DNA of 64,000 nucleotides from Chitinophagaceae bacterium (GTDB lineage Bacteria; Bacteroidota; Bacteroidia; Chitinophagales; Chitinophagaceae): NCBI GenBank assembly GCA_027484165.1, contig JAIXWH010000102.1, positions 1 to 64,000 of the forward strand, read 5' to 3'. Shown piece by piece: positions 1 to 8,202 of this stretch (position 1 is its first letter; each line of letters starts with the position of its first letter). The notes under the pieces were generated by a model. It saw only the letters and a program-made list of their open reading frames with translations, ran no database searches and was not told where the DNA came from. The position numbers and the translations under genes were made by a program.

Positions 1-513
1 TATTATGGATGGCATTACCATTGGAATTATTATTATTATGCTCATTATCGTCGTTGGAAATACTGCAGATATAATCGATGGAATAGTTTTTATTATGGCG
101 CTATCAGAATCAAATCGCCATACTTTTACAAAATAAAAAGACAAGGCGTATTTGTAAAAACATATACAAGACCTGACCTGATGAGTAAAGGTTCAAATGA
201 TTTCAAAAACAAATTTCCAAATGCCCCATCTGCCCATGAAAATTTGCCAAAAAATCAAAATGTCAGAAATCAAAGTCATCAAACAATAAAATCAAGACAG
301 AATAGACTTGAAGAGAAACAGGAACCAAAAATCACACCTCACATACAAAACCGTCCACAATTAAAAAACAACGAGAGAAGAGATGAAAAAAGAGAACCGC
401 CCATACGGAACAGACCCAATGAAAACAGAAAAATAGATAAAAAAAGGGAGCTCCCCGAAAAACAACAAAATCAAAGTGAAGGAAATTTGAGAAAAGGAGG
501 CAAAAAAGGATAG
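1..513 (+). CDS. Tyr/Trp/His-rich hypothetical protein, 5' end cut off by the window
   Basis: The reading frame is open from base 1, so the gene starts outside the window and the ATG at 181 is internal. The first 60 visible residues are rich in Tyr, Trp, His and Arg. The remaining 110 residues are a low-complexity tail of Lys, Asn, Arg, Glu and Gln without hydrophobic segments. I do not recognise the family. The gene is followed after 18 bp by a strong terminator and lies outside the tRNA-end repeat at 565, so it is probably host chromosome rather than island. Confidence 0.6.
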   Translation, partial: YYGWHYHWNYYYYAHYRRWKYCRYNRWNSFYYGAIRIKSPYFYKIKRQGVFVKTYTRPDLMSKGSNDFKNKFPNAPSAHENLPKNQNVRNQSHQTIKSRQNRLEEKQEPKITPHIQNRPQLKNNERRDEKREPPIRNRPNENRKIDKKRELPEKQQNQSEGNLRKGGKKG

Positions 514-531
514 AAAAAATATATTACAAAT

Positions 532-561
532 AAAAAAGGAAACCCAAAGGTTTCCTTTTTT
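532..561 (+). terminator. Rho-independent terminator
   Basis: A 13-bp perfect stem, AAAAAAGGAAACC with GGTTTCCTTTTTT, closes a CAAA loop and ends in a T run. It can work in both directions because the left arm begins with an A run. It ends the gene at 1-513 and directly abuts the att repeat at 565. Confidence 0.9.
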
Positions 562-564
562 ATT

Positions 565-578
565 TGCGGACCGGACGG
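565..578. other. Left att core of element A (tRNA 3'-end direct repeat)
   Basis: TGCGGACCGGACGG is repeated exactly at 47330-47343. On the minus strand it reads CCGTCCGGTCCGCA, which looks like a tRNA acceptor 3' strand plus discriminator; at this end three further tRNA-like bases (GAC) follow. The rest of a tRNA does not follow, so this is the fragment left by integration, possibly into a tRNA-Asp type gene (inference from the GGACCGG acceptor). The inner flank carries arm-type repeats. Confidence 0.7.
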
Positions 579-639
579 GACGCCAATCTTATGATGTAAA
601 TGATTGAAAATCAATACGTTACAAGGCCTTAAATCATCG

Positions 640-661
640 ACTCACTAAAACACTCACTAAC
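640..661. repeat. Integrase arm-type repeats, left end of element A
   Basis: Two direct copies of ACTCACTAA occur here, at 640-648 and 652-660. The same word recurs just inside the right att copy (47210-47271) in direct and inverted form. Short repeats at both ends of an element next to a tyrosine recombinase are the usual arm-binding sites. The rest of the 513-859 gap is very AT-rich and shows no gene. Confidence 0.6.
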
Positions 662-858
662 TTTTGTACAAACCTCTACCCTTTTCCGTTAGTTTGTGTT
701 TGTGTTATTATTAACAATGCTAAAGTAAGGAAAATTTGGGAATTTTAGAGAAAATTATTCAATCATTAAAAAATTGTTTCGAATTTTTTTAAAACCCCTT
801 TTTTATGATTTTCATATTAATTGATTATTTTATTTTATCTTAATAGAAATTTTAAAAA

Positions 859-1590
859 ATGAAACAACACCTCAACACGATTTTAATTTGTCTTGCTATA
901 ATTATTGGTCTGGGAATTTTAGGTAATGCCTATAAATATAAATTCACATCATCTGAAACAGTTTCAGTTACTGGTTTATCAGAAAAAGATTTTACCAGCG
1001 ATCTTGTTGTATGGGGTGGTTCCTTTAGCAGAACTGCTATGGACCTGAAAGATGCTTATGCTGCCTTAAAACAAGATGAATCAGCAATCAAAGCATATCT
1101 CAATTCAAAAGGTATTGTAGACAGTTGTATTGTCTTTTCTTCTGTTAGTATGATTAAGAATTTTCAACGTCAATACGATGAGAGAGGAAATGAAATTAGG
1201 GCAGATTATTCTGGTTGTACATTAACTGGGAATGTTAGAGTTGAATCACAGGAAATTGAAAGAGTCGAAAAATTGTCGCGAGAGATTACTGAACTTTTAG
1301 AAAAAGGAATTGAGTTAAACTCCAATGCTCCCGAATATTATTACACTAAGTTAAATGAACTAAAAATAGATCTTTTGGCTAAAGCAAGTGAAGATGCTAA
1401 AAATAGAGCAGAAACCATTGCTAAAAACAGCGGCTCCTCTTTAGGGAATATCAAAAAAGCAAATATGGGTGTATTTCAAATTACAGGTAAAAATGTAAAT
1501 GAAATCTACAGTTATGGCGGATCTTTTAATACTAGTAGCAAATTAAAAACAGCTTCTATTACTTTAAAGGTGGATTATCAGGTTAAGTGA
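859..1590 (+). CDS. SIMPL-domain (DUF541) protein
   Basis: The protein has 243 residues. Residues 5-25 form an N-terminal membrane anchor or uncleaved signal, followed by a SIMPL/DUF541-type domain: the stretch SETVSVTGLSEKDFTSD opens the first strand, Glu/Lys-rich helices fill the middle, and a C-terminal strand ends in TLKVDYQV. Members of this family are periplasmic proteins of poorly defined function; some are linked to oxidative stress. It is the only plus-strand gene in the first 19 kb, stands alone, and has no TTGTAA-type operator upstream. It may be element cargo that is not part of the regulon. Confidence 0.8.
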   Translation: MKQHLNTILICLAIIIGLGILGNAYKYKFTSSETVSVTGLSEKDFTSDLVVWGGSFSRTAMDLKDAYAALKQDESAIKAYLNSKGIVDSCIVFSSVSMIKNFQRQYDERGNEIRADYSGCTLTGNVRVESQEIERVEKLSREITELLEKGIELNSNAPEYYYTKLNELKIDLLAKASEDAKNRAETIAKNSGSSLGNIKKANMGVFQITGKNVNEIYSYGGSFNTSSKLKTASITLKVDYQVK

Positions 1591-1626
1591 TTGTATTATA
1601 ATTAATAATCCGGAATATTATATAAA

Positions 1627-2325
1627 TTAATTCTTTTTCCACCATTCTTTAAATTCTTTTTTAAGATAATTCAACCCTAAGTTTATTAAACCAACTATAA
1701 AAAGAGTTTTCCAAAACCACCATATTTGCTTAAAAATAGGCGAATTGCGAAGTATATAGGAAATTGGAATTAATAAGATAACTCCAGCGTAAATAAAAAC
1801 AATAAAATAATTACCAATTCCACCATGCAATCCTAAAGATCGAAATATAGAATTAAATGAACCACCAAAAGAAAAGAAAAACCCAAAAAATATAAATAAT
1901 ACTATAAATATTCTGCTTATTGAAAATGAAGATTTCTTTTTTTTAGTTGATTCTAGCGGTACAAAAGACAAATCTAATTTTTCCGAATTGGATAAATCCG
2001 TATTATTTATATCTCTTGATTTTTTCTGAATAGGTTCTCCAGATTTTATTTTTATATCATCATAAGAGTAAACTGTATCTGATGCATCTAATCCTAGTCC
2101 TTTCAATAAATTATTCAATGCAATTTCACCTTTTATAAAGATCTCTCTATTTCCAGTAGCTTCATCTTTAGGACCCACTATACCTTCTGATTGCAGTTGC
2201 TCTAAAATCCTATCTGCTCGAATAAATCCCAGTTTAAGCCTTCTTTGTAGTAAAGAAGATAATGCACTTTGCTCAAGTACAACAATTCTCGCTGCATCAA
2301 CAAATAACGAATCTCTTTCAATCAT
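1627..2325 (-). CDS. Membrane protein with N-terminal FtsK gamma (winged-helix) domain
   Basis: Residues 5-65 match the FtsK gamma domain. The segment starts DSLFVDAARIV, continues with LLQRRLKLGF.RADRILEQL and ends EGIVGP...GNRE, the helix-turn-helix that reads KOPS sequences in FtsK. No FtsK motor is attached. A charged linker is followed by three hydrophobic segments (about 136-155, 170-192 and 203-220) and a basic tail (NYLKKEFKEWWKK). The tail closely resembles that of the small protein at 23733-23966. The gene overlaps the upstream gene by 8 bp and forms a two-gene operon with it behind a degenerate operator at 2924-2958. A membrane-bound DNA-binding role is inferred. Confidence 0.8.
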   Translation of the reverse strand: MIERDSLFVDAARIVVLEQSALSSLLQRRLKLGFIRADRILEQLQSEGIVGPKDEATGNREIFIKGEIALNNLLKGLGLDASDTVYSYDDIKIKSGEPIQKKSRDINNTDLSNSEKLDLSFVPLESTKKKKSSFSISRIFIVLFIFFGFFFSFGGSFNSIFRSLGLHGGIGNYFIVFIYAGVILLIPISYILRNSPIFKQIWWFWKTLFIVGLINLGLNYLKKEFKEWWKKN

Positions 2326-2905
2326 TTTTATCCATATTTAAAAATACATGATTATCCCAAAATTGTTTGCAATTGCTATACAATGCTAAATCCATTTCTA
2401 TTAATGGTATAGGCATAGCTGGAAAACCTGGAAATGAAGATATAAACAGATAGCCATTTTTCAATGGTTTTAATATCAAAGTACAAGTATTTGTTATTGG
2501 AAAAATAGAAATGTTATAATGCAATAAATCAACGTCTCTGTTCTTCTTTAAATAAACAAACCTTCTTTCCTCTTCAGAGATTTCTTGAATTGGTATAACA
2601 GCTTTGGTTCCGATACCATTAGGGAAATCAGTTTCAGAAACCTGACATTCCAAAATTAAATTGCCATTAATACCGATGGTTTCATTTGTAGGATATTGCT
2701 CAAATCTTTGAAGTAAAGAATTAATATCAGAAGCAAAATCTGAATTAAACTTAGACCCAACTAGCAGAAGCTCTTCATTTATTTGCTTTTGAGTAAACCC
2801 ATGCGATATTAGCATCTCATAAATATCAGGCTTTACATTATTGAAATGCCTGAGCATATGAAATTCTGATTGGAGATTAAATTGTATAGTAGATATATCA
2901 ATCAT
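2318..2905 (-). CDS. Hypothetical protein, first gene of the FtsK-gamma operon
   Basis: The protein has 195 residues, is soluble and is of unknown family. An N-terminal helical part is followed by a beta-rich region (about residues 75-175) containing the ordered blocks GNLILECQVSE, RRFVYLKKNRD and TCTLILKPLKNG. No signal peptide or catalytic motif is visible. It ends 8 bp inside the FtsK-gamma membrane gene, so the two are translationally coupled. The start at 2905 lies 18 bp downstream of a GAAATTTG -7 element placed 10 bp from a degenerate palindrome, which supports this start and places the gene in the island regulon. Confidence 0.6.
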   Translation of the reverse strand: MIDISTIQFNLQSEFHMLRHFNNVKPDIYEMLISHGFTQKQINEELLLVGSKFNSDFASDINSLLQRFEQYPTNETIGINGNLILECQVSETDFPNGIGTKAVIPIQEISEEERRFVYLKKNRDVDLLHYNISIFPITNTCTLILKPLKNGYLFISSFPGFPAMPIPLIEMDLALYSNCKQFWDNHVFLNMDKND

Positions 2906-2923
2906 TAATTAAAATTATGAATG

Positions 2924-2958
2924 CAAATTTCAAAAGATGCATTGTTGTCTATTTACAT
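2924..2958 (-). promoter_or_regulatory. Degenerate TTGTAA-type operator and -7 element for 2905-1627
   Basis: On the minus strand the palindrome reads ATGTAA-N5-CAACAA (2942-2958), followed after exactly 10 bp by GAAATTTG (2924-2931), one mismatch from TAnnTTTG. Sequence and spacing match the strong sites elsewhere in the island, although both half-sites are imperfect. Confidence 0.5.
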
Positions 2959-4287
2959 TGATTTATTAGAAAACAACATTTTTTTAATTTTCTTCAATTG
3001 TTGCGGAAATAAAAAAGCAAGAATACCAGACCCAATACCCAATAAAATAAAAACAAGTAACGTATAAAAAACACTATTACTCCACCCCAAATATTTTTGT
3101 GCTAAGGATAACCCATCAAAAACAGGCTGTACAGAACCTAAGCCGCCTAAAATTGAAACAAATTGAAGTAATGCATTTGTTCTTGACTGTTTTTCTTCTT
3201 GAATTGCAGATGAAATTCTATTAATTCTACTCTGAAAAGTTTTTAACTCTTCATCCAAATGCAATGCATCCCCAATTTTATTAAATATTTCATTTGGGAG
3301 AAAATTAAATGAGATATGACTTAAATTGTAGTTGTTGAGAAATTTTTCGAATTGATTTCTGAGTTTAACGGTATTGTCGTGTAAGTCAGAATTATACCGA
3401 TACAAATTATATTTGAAAAATAATCTGAATAAATATATTCTGAAATAGGATTGCTCCCACTTAATTTCCTCTTTTTTCAGAAAATCGCTTCCAATTGTTG
3501 TAAAACTATCAAACATACATAGTGATTCCCAATTGTTAAAAATAGAAATTTTGTTCTTCATCACTTCTTTAAAATAATCGGGGTGTGGAGCAAAATTACC
3601 TTCTCCTATTGAACTTTTTATTGGAGAGGATGTTCCTAAATCAAATAGTAAATTTTTACGATCAACGGGTGAGATCTCACAATCAAGAACACTGAAAACT
3701 TTAAATTTTGACCCACTAAATTCATCAGCCTTAATTTTCTTCTTTTCGTGCCTCAATAATGTACCACATAAATAATTTATCGAAATCCATTCATGCCATC
3801 TTGGCCCCAAAGAATCATCAGTTGAATTATTACTTATTTCTGAGTCAAAATTCCGGCATTGATTGATTATATCGCTGATATATGCAACTGAATGATTTTT
3901 CTCATCTATTTTTAATGTCAATGAAAAAAGACCAATTTGTTCGCCAAAAAGAAATATCTCCGACTTAGTAATTTCAGCATTAAATATATCAGTTATTTTT
4001 TTTTCTCTATCTCGTTTTACAAAAGCAATATCTTTTTTCTGTACCGAAAAAAATCTTCTGCTTAGTAATTCCTTTTCATTTTTTTCGTCGTTTTTGGTAA
4101 ACATTATACTCCTGAAATCAGGATAAAAAATATCTTTCAGAATTTTTTCAGAATTAGTATTACCACTATCTTCCTTATAACCATTATTGAGTAGTTCAAT
4201 TTGAAATAACTTTCTAATTGGTGTCGGATATTCTCCAAGCAGACCAATTATTTTAATTAAACTATGATTAACTTTTGTATTTGTCAT
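2953..4287 (-). CDS. Hypothetical protein with two C-terminal membrane helices
   Basis: The protein has 444 residues. It has a long soluble N-terminal region, a helical stretch around 340-375 (residues EELKTFQSRINRISSAIQEE), and two hydrophobic segments near 383-400 and 410-432 ending in a short basic tail. A soluble domain, a long helix and a C-terminal hairpin of two membrane helices resemble CorA topology, but I see no GMN signature, so transport is not claimed. It is the last gene of the long minus-strand operon beginning at 12410 and lies 6 bp after the next gene. Function unknown. Confidence 0.6.
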   Translation of the reverse strand: MTNTKVNHSLIKIIGLLGEYPTPIRKLFQIELLNNGYKEDSGNTNSEKILKDIFYPDFRSIMFTKNDEKNEKELLSRRFFSVQKKDIAFVKRDREKKITDIFNAEITKSEIFLFGEQIGLFSLTLKIDEKNHSVAYISDIINQCRNFDSEISNNSTDDSLGPRWHEWISINYLCGTLLRHEKKKIKADEFSGSKFKVFSVLDCEISPVDRKNLLFDLGTSSPIKSSIGEGNFAPHPDYFKEVMKNKISIFNNWESLCMFDSFTTIGSDFLKKEEIKWEQSYFRIYLFRLFFKYNLYRYNSDLHDNTVKLRNQFEKFLNNYNLSHISFNFLPNEIFNKIGDALHLDEELKTFQSRINRISSAIQEEKQSRTNALLQFVSILGGLGSVQPVFDGLSLAQKYLGWSNSVFYTLLVFILLGIGSGILAFLFPQQLKKIKKMLFSNKSM

Positions 4288-4293
4288 AATAAT

Positions 4294-4614
4294 TTATTGT
4301 GTAATTATTTTAGCAGAATCTCTTTTTGAAACATAATAAACAATGATATCTGCATCATCTATTTTATCAACTTTATACAATGTAGTAGCTTGTTTAAAAA
4401 GCTGGGGATTTTTTACAATGTACCATTCACCGGGCTTTCTGATGTCAGTTGGACCTGACACTCTATAAATCCACTGATTTGCTTCTTTTGGTTTTTTAGT
4501 AAAAAACACTCTGTATTTAGCCTGGTATTGATTATTGATAAACTTAACCATTTGTGCAGCACCTTTGTTGAAAAACAAAACAAGAGATAATAGCAACAAG
4601 GTTAATGACTTCAT
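4294..4614 (-). CDS. Small secreted protein, DUF6150-like
   Basis: The protein has 106 residues. Residues 1-20 form a clear signal peptide (SLTLLLLSLVLFFNKGAAQ). The mature part is short and basic, with blocks AKYRVFFTKKPKEANQWIYRV and DDADIIVYYVSKRDSAK. Alternating short strands of this kind (KxxA-D-hydrophobic-V-Y-V) are typical of the DUF6150 family; this is a weak motif call. It lies in the membrane operon between a CorA-like topology protein and a DUF350-like protein, so it probably acts in the periplasm or at the outer membrane. Confidence 0.55.
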   Translation of the reverse strand: MKSLTLLLLSLVLFFNKGAAQMVKFINNQYQAKYRVFFTKKPKEANQWIYRVSGPTDIRKPGEWYIVKNPQLFKQATTLYKVDKIDDADIIVYYVSKRDSAKIITQ

Positions 4615-4635
4615 AACTTTTAATAATTAAATTAA

Positions 4636-5142
4636 CTATCTTATCTGCATTATTGCAGGATAAGGAATTAATGCTTCACAAAGATGACCAATATAATCAT
4701 CCATAATCATTGATAACCCCAAAATTAATGCTGCAGATATTAATGCTGTAGGTATATTGTTAAGCTTGATTTGATCCCATTCGTTAATTTGAGTAAGCTG
4801 AAAGAAAATAAAAACAGCTGAAGCAATTAATGCCAAGGTAAATATTATTCCAATAAACACAAAAATCACTACATAAGCTAAAGAAATCATAAGGCTTTGC
4901 ATATTAAAATTTGCTGCTTGATTTAAAAATTGAATCGCATTTACTGCAGCACTCAATACAGACGAAAGAATTAATGAACCGGAAAGCAAAATACCTACCT
5001 GAAAAATTGCAAACGAAGTATTGGTTTCTTCAATTTGGAATCTTTTGCGCATAAAATAATTTAATAGTCGATACAGTAAAAAAAGCGCACTGAGTCCGAA
5101 TACAAAAGCAATAAAAACCTGGATAATAATAATAGATTTCAT
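4636..5142 (-). CDS. DUF350-like integral membrane protein
   Basis: With the start at 5142 the protein has 168 residues and four hydrophobic segments (about 3-25, 40-65, 82-110 and 130-152), the arrangement of two tandem DUF350 repeats. Family function is unknown. The in-frame ATG at 5184 would overlap the upstream gene by 26 bp and add a soluble 14-residue extension, so I prefer 5142, where ATGAAA is followed immediately by the first membrane helix. It is part of the 12-gene envelope operon. Confidence 0.65.
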   Translation of the reverse strand: MKSIIIIQVFIAFVFGLSALFLLYRLLNYFMRKRFQIEETNTSFAIFQVGILLSGSLILSSVLSAAVNAIQFLNQAANFNMQSLMISLAYVVIFVFIGIIFTLALIASAVFIFFQLTQINEWDQIKLNNIPTALISAALILGLSMIMDDYIGHLCEALIPYPAIMQIR

Positions 5143-5158
5143 AATTTTTAGTTTGATT

Positions 5159-6805
5159 TTAATGATTGTAGAAAATTGCGACATCCCAATTAACGGGAAT
5201 ATTGTTTTCCGGAGCTACCATCCCTAACCTATATCCTTTTGCTGTTAATTCAACGCCATAATGGCTTACTCCATTTATTTCTTTGTGGATTCCATAACCA
5301 ACCGGAACTCCTACACCCAGTATACTGTGTCCATATGCTTCACTTACCCAAACAGAGCTTGCAATATTGAGCTCTTTCAAAATAGAAAAAGCCAATAGAC
5401 TCCTTGTATCACAGTCACCTTTTAAATTATGTAAAAATTCATAGGGAGATTGAACCCCTGCCACTATATTCGGTAAACAAGGTTTATGTTTTTGGTGATA
5501 CTCAACCATAAATGTATTTCCACTTTGTATAGCCACTTCGCAAGTGCCTTCATGAACCAAATAATATGGTATTTCCTGAATAAAAGTTACAACCATCTCT
5601 GCAGTTTGTAATGCATCCATATTTTTTTTTGCAGCAGAATCACTGAATATTTTTGAAATTGCTCTTATTTTATTCTCATCAATTTTGTACAATCCCGAAT
5701 AAAATTGACCATAAAAATCTGCAGAAGAATTATAATTTGTAATTCTATTTCTTAATTCCGCTTGTTGTAAAGTTGAATTTTGAAAAGAACTAACAGAGGT
5801 GTTGTAATTTGCCTTATAAAAAGCATTTGCAAAATCATACCACTTAATTTCTTTACTTGAGATTTCATCATCTATCTTCCCGTCTCCATTTGTATCTGTT
5901 TCTTTTGGAGGTGTAATTTTTATATTGCCCTCTCTTTTTTTTATTGGTATTGAACCTGTATTGGTATCATAGAATAATTTTAAAATAAAATAACCTATAA
6001 AACCAAATAATAATATAGAACCTATTATCCTAAAAATACTCCCAAGATTAATTATCCTAGACAACAACCATAAAAATCCCAAAACTGCTAATATGTAAAA
6101 TAATGATCTGCCAGAGTTCCATAAATAAATAAGAAATAAAAGAAAAAGTATACCCAATAATATACGAGATATCCATTTTGACCAACGTCCGATGGATTGA
6201 GAGATGGGTAAAGATTGACCTATTGATGAATTACTATCACCATTTGACGTGAAGCTATTGCCAACTCCTTGAATATCAACTATTGAATCATTTCCTGAAA
6301 AATTATTAACGCCTGATACAAAATTTCCTTTTTTGTCAACTTCTACTTGATTTTGATTACCTATTATATTAACCCCTGAAACATTATTATGTGTTTTTAT
6401 AATTGCATCTTTGATTTTTTTCTTTGGCTCAATTTGAAAATAAACATCTGCTAATACTTCTCTCCAATCAGACCCAAGAAACGATGACTCATCTTTTGAT
6501 AATTTAATGTTGTTTAATAGAACATTATAAATATTACCAGAATAAAATTGATTTTCTCCTGATGTAATGAAGATCTCTGTTTTTTTTCCAATTTTCCAGA
6601 GTCTATGAGTTGTTATTTTTTTATAAAATTTATAGTCATGTGTTTTGTGTAATTCTGCATCAAAATCATCGATATTTTCACAGTTGGTTAATTCGATGTA
6701 TTTCCAATCAAAATCGGAGTGAACAAAATTTCCAACATGATGGCTTTTTGTTTTTTTAAAAACGCCCTTAAATTTTGCTTTTATATATGCTGACATTTTT
6801 TCCAA
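5159..6805 (-). CDS. Membrane protein with C-terminal transglutaminase-like (papain-fold) domain
   Basis: The protein has 548 residues. The N-terminal 130 residues are a soluble unknown domain. Residues 140-200 are Gly/Asn/Ser-rich with repeated NNVSGVN/GNxNxV-type units resembling a short beta-solenoid. About 208-280 hold two to three membrane helices. The C-terminal domain has the transglutaminase-like triad candidates Cys465 (GDCDTRS), His493 (YGHSILG) and Glu519 (GVELT). Such domains act as peptidases or cross-linking enzymes, often outside the membrane. An alternative start at Met4 is possible. The next genes are an OmpA-domain protein and two DUF4407 proteins, so it is probably one subunit of an envelope complex. 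Confidence 0.7.
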   Translation of the reverse strand: MEKMSAYIKAKFKGVFKKTKSHHVGNFVHSDFDWKYIELTNCENIDDFDAELHKTHDYKFYKKITTHRLWKIGKKTEIFITSGENQFYSGNIYNVLLNNIKLSKDESSFLGSDWREVLADVYFQIEPKKKIKDAIIKTHNNVSGVNIIGNQNQVEVDKKGNFVSGVNNFSGNDSIVDIQGVGNSFTSNGDSNSSIGQSLPISQSIGRWSKWISRILLGILFLLFLIYLWNSGRSLFYILAVLGFLWLLSRIINLGSIFRIIGSILLFGFIGYFILKLFYDTNTGSIPIKKREGNIKITPPKETDTNGDGKIDDEISSKEIKWYDFANAFYKANYNTSVSSFQNSTLQQAELRNRITNYNSSADFYGQFYSGLYKIDENKIRAISKIFSDSAAKKNMDALQTAEMVVTFIQEIPYYLVHEGTCEVAIQSGNTFMVEYHQKHKPCLPNIVAGVQSPYEFLHNLKGDCDTRSLLAFSILKELNIASSVWVSEAYGHSILGVGVPVGYGIHKEINGVSHYGVELTAKGYRLGMVAPENNIPVNWDVAIFYNH

Positions 6806-6815
6806 TTATGCTTAT

Positions 6816-8201
6816 TTAATCTCCTTTTAAACCTGTTGAATCTTGCTGGGTATTTTTCAATTTCTTTGATCTTTTTGTAGTTACAAATTCTGTTTGCATT
6901 AATTTAACTTCAACCCTCCTGTTCATTAGTCTGCCTTCTGTTGTGTTGTTATCTCCTTTGGGCTCTTTATCTCCCATTCCTACAGCTGTTAGACGAGACT
7001 CCTGAACTCCAAGACTTGTTAAAAACCGCTTTACGCTTTCTGCTCTTCGTTGAGATAACTGAAGGTTAGATGCCGGATTTCCTACATTATCTGTATGCCC
7101 ATAAATTGTAGCACTCAAACTGTCGTTTTTAATTAAATATTCAGCAAGCTTTTGAAGATCTATTGCTGAAGTTGGCAACAATGTGTCGCTGTTTGTATAG
7201 AATTGTACATTGGGTAAACTTACAGTTTCATAATTTACCCTTGTTGTGGAATCTACTATAGAAAGCGTATCGCTTTTTACAATTGTCAAAGTGTCTATCC
7301 TATCTTTGATTACTTCTACTTTAATAGTATCATGTATTACTTTTACTGAATCAGTTTGTTTGTGACAGCCTTGATTTAATAACCATGACAATAGAGCTGC
7401 TAAAAGCAATAATAACAATGGCAAAAAGCAGCCGGATGAAAAGCAACCTCTTTTATTTGAAGCTCCAAAACAACCATCCCAGCTACCCGTAGCGCCACCA
7501 CCTGCGTTGAGATTATCATTTCCACCAAAACAACCCGCATTTGGATTGGGGCCAACATTCATTCCAGATAATTGGCTAAATCTTTTACCAAATAAGAAAG
7601 GGAAACAGCCTGATGCATTAGTTAGTTTACCTAAATTAGTTTTACTAAAGTCCTTGATTTTTTTAATTTTATTTTCTTCTATTACCTTATCTATTGGTAA
7701 TGGCAAATTATCATCGCTTAGATATATTATTTCTTTACAATAGGCAAGACCTTTAATTTTCCCATGAGTAGGATTTGCAAGCATAGCATTAAAAGTGGAA
7801 TAATAAGTTTGAACTCCATCTTTTTCTACTAAATAAGATTCTATTGGATACTTCCCACCTTCTGTTTTTTGGTCCAGTGCTTCTAATCCTTTATCATCAT
7901 TTTCAAGAAATAAAAATATTTCAGATATTTTAATAACTTCAGATTTTTCATTTGAGTTTTGATTGTGTTTAAAACTCATCTCAACATCACAATTTTCTTT
8001 AGAATTGATATAAGGATTTTCTAAAAGTAATTTATGATCAGGATAATCTTCAGCCTCAACAATCTCAACATCTTCCATTCTGAATCTGGGTTCGAGTTTA
8101 AATTTTGATTGTTTATAGTTTGTAGCACCAAGCTTTTGGTGATCTTGTGTTACATACTGACATCTGAGTATTCCTTTATAATATTTATACTTTGCTTTCA
8201 A
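6816..8201 (-). CDS. Membrane-anchored OmpA-domain protein with novel N-terminal domain
   Basis: The protein has 461 residues. Residues 1-170 form a soluble domain I do not recognise. A Gly/Cys/Asn-rich linker (about 200-255, repeated GCF motifs) leads to one membrane helix (CFLPLLLLLLAALLSWLL). The C-terminal 110 residues are an OmpA-like peptidoglycan-binding domain with the conserved GHTDNVG...NLQLSQRRAESV signature. The architecture suggests a cytoplasmic N-terminus, one span and a periplasmic cell-wall anchor, as in MotB- or ZorB-like stators, but without a stator partner. It ends 10 bp before the transglutaminase-like gene and lies 1 bp after the DUF4407 gene. Confidence 0.8.
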   Translation of the reverse strand: MKAKYKYYKGILRCQYVTQDHQKLGATNYKQSKFKLEPRFRMEDVEIVEAEDYPDHKLLLENPYINSKENCDVEMSFKHNQNSNEKSEVIKISEIFLFLENDDKGLEALDQKTEGGKYPIESYLVEKDGVQTYYSTFNAMLANPTHGKIKGLAYCKEIIYLSDDNLPLPIDKVIEENKIKKIKDFSKTNLGKLTNASGCFPFLFGKRFSQLSGMNVGPNPNAGCFGGNDNLNAGGGATGSWDGCFGASNKRGCFSSGCFLPLLLLLLAALLSWLLNQGCHKQTDSVKVIHDTIKVEVIKDRIDTLTIVKSDTLSIVDSTTRVNYETVSLPNVQFYTNSDTLLPTSAIDLQKLAEYLIKNDSLSATIYGHTDNVGNPASNLQLSQRRAESVKRFLTSLGVQESRLTAVGMGDKEPKGDNNTTEGRLMNRRVEVKLMQTEFVTTKRSKKLKNTQQDSTGLKGD

Positions 8202-8202
8202 A

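Noticed and set aside
2953-4287. CorA-type magnesium transporter
   Set aside because: The two-helix C-terminal topology is similar, but the GMN signature is absent.
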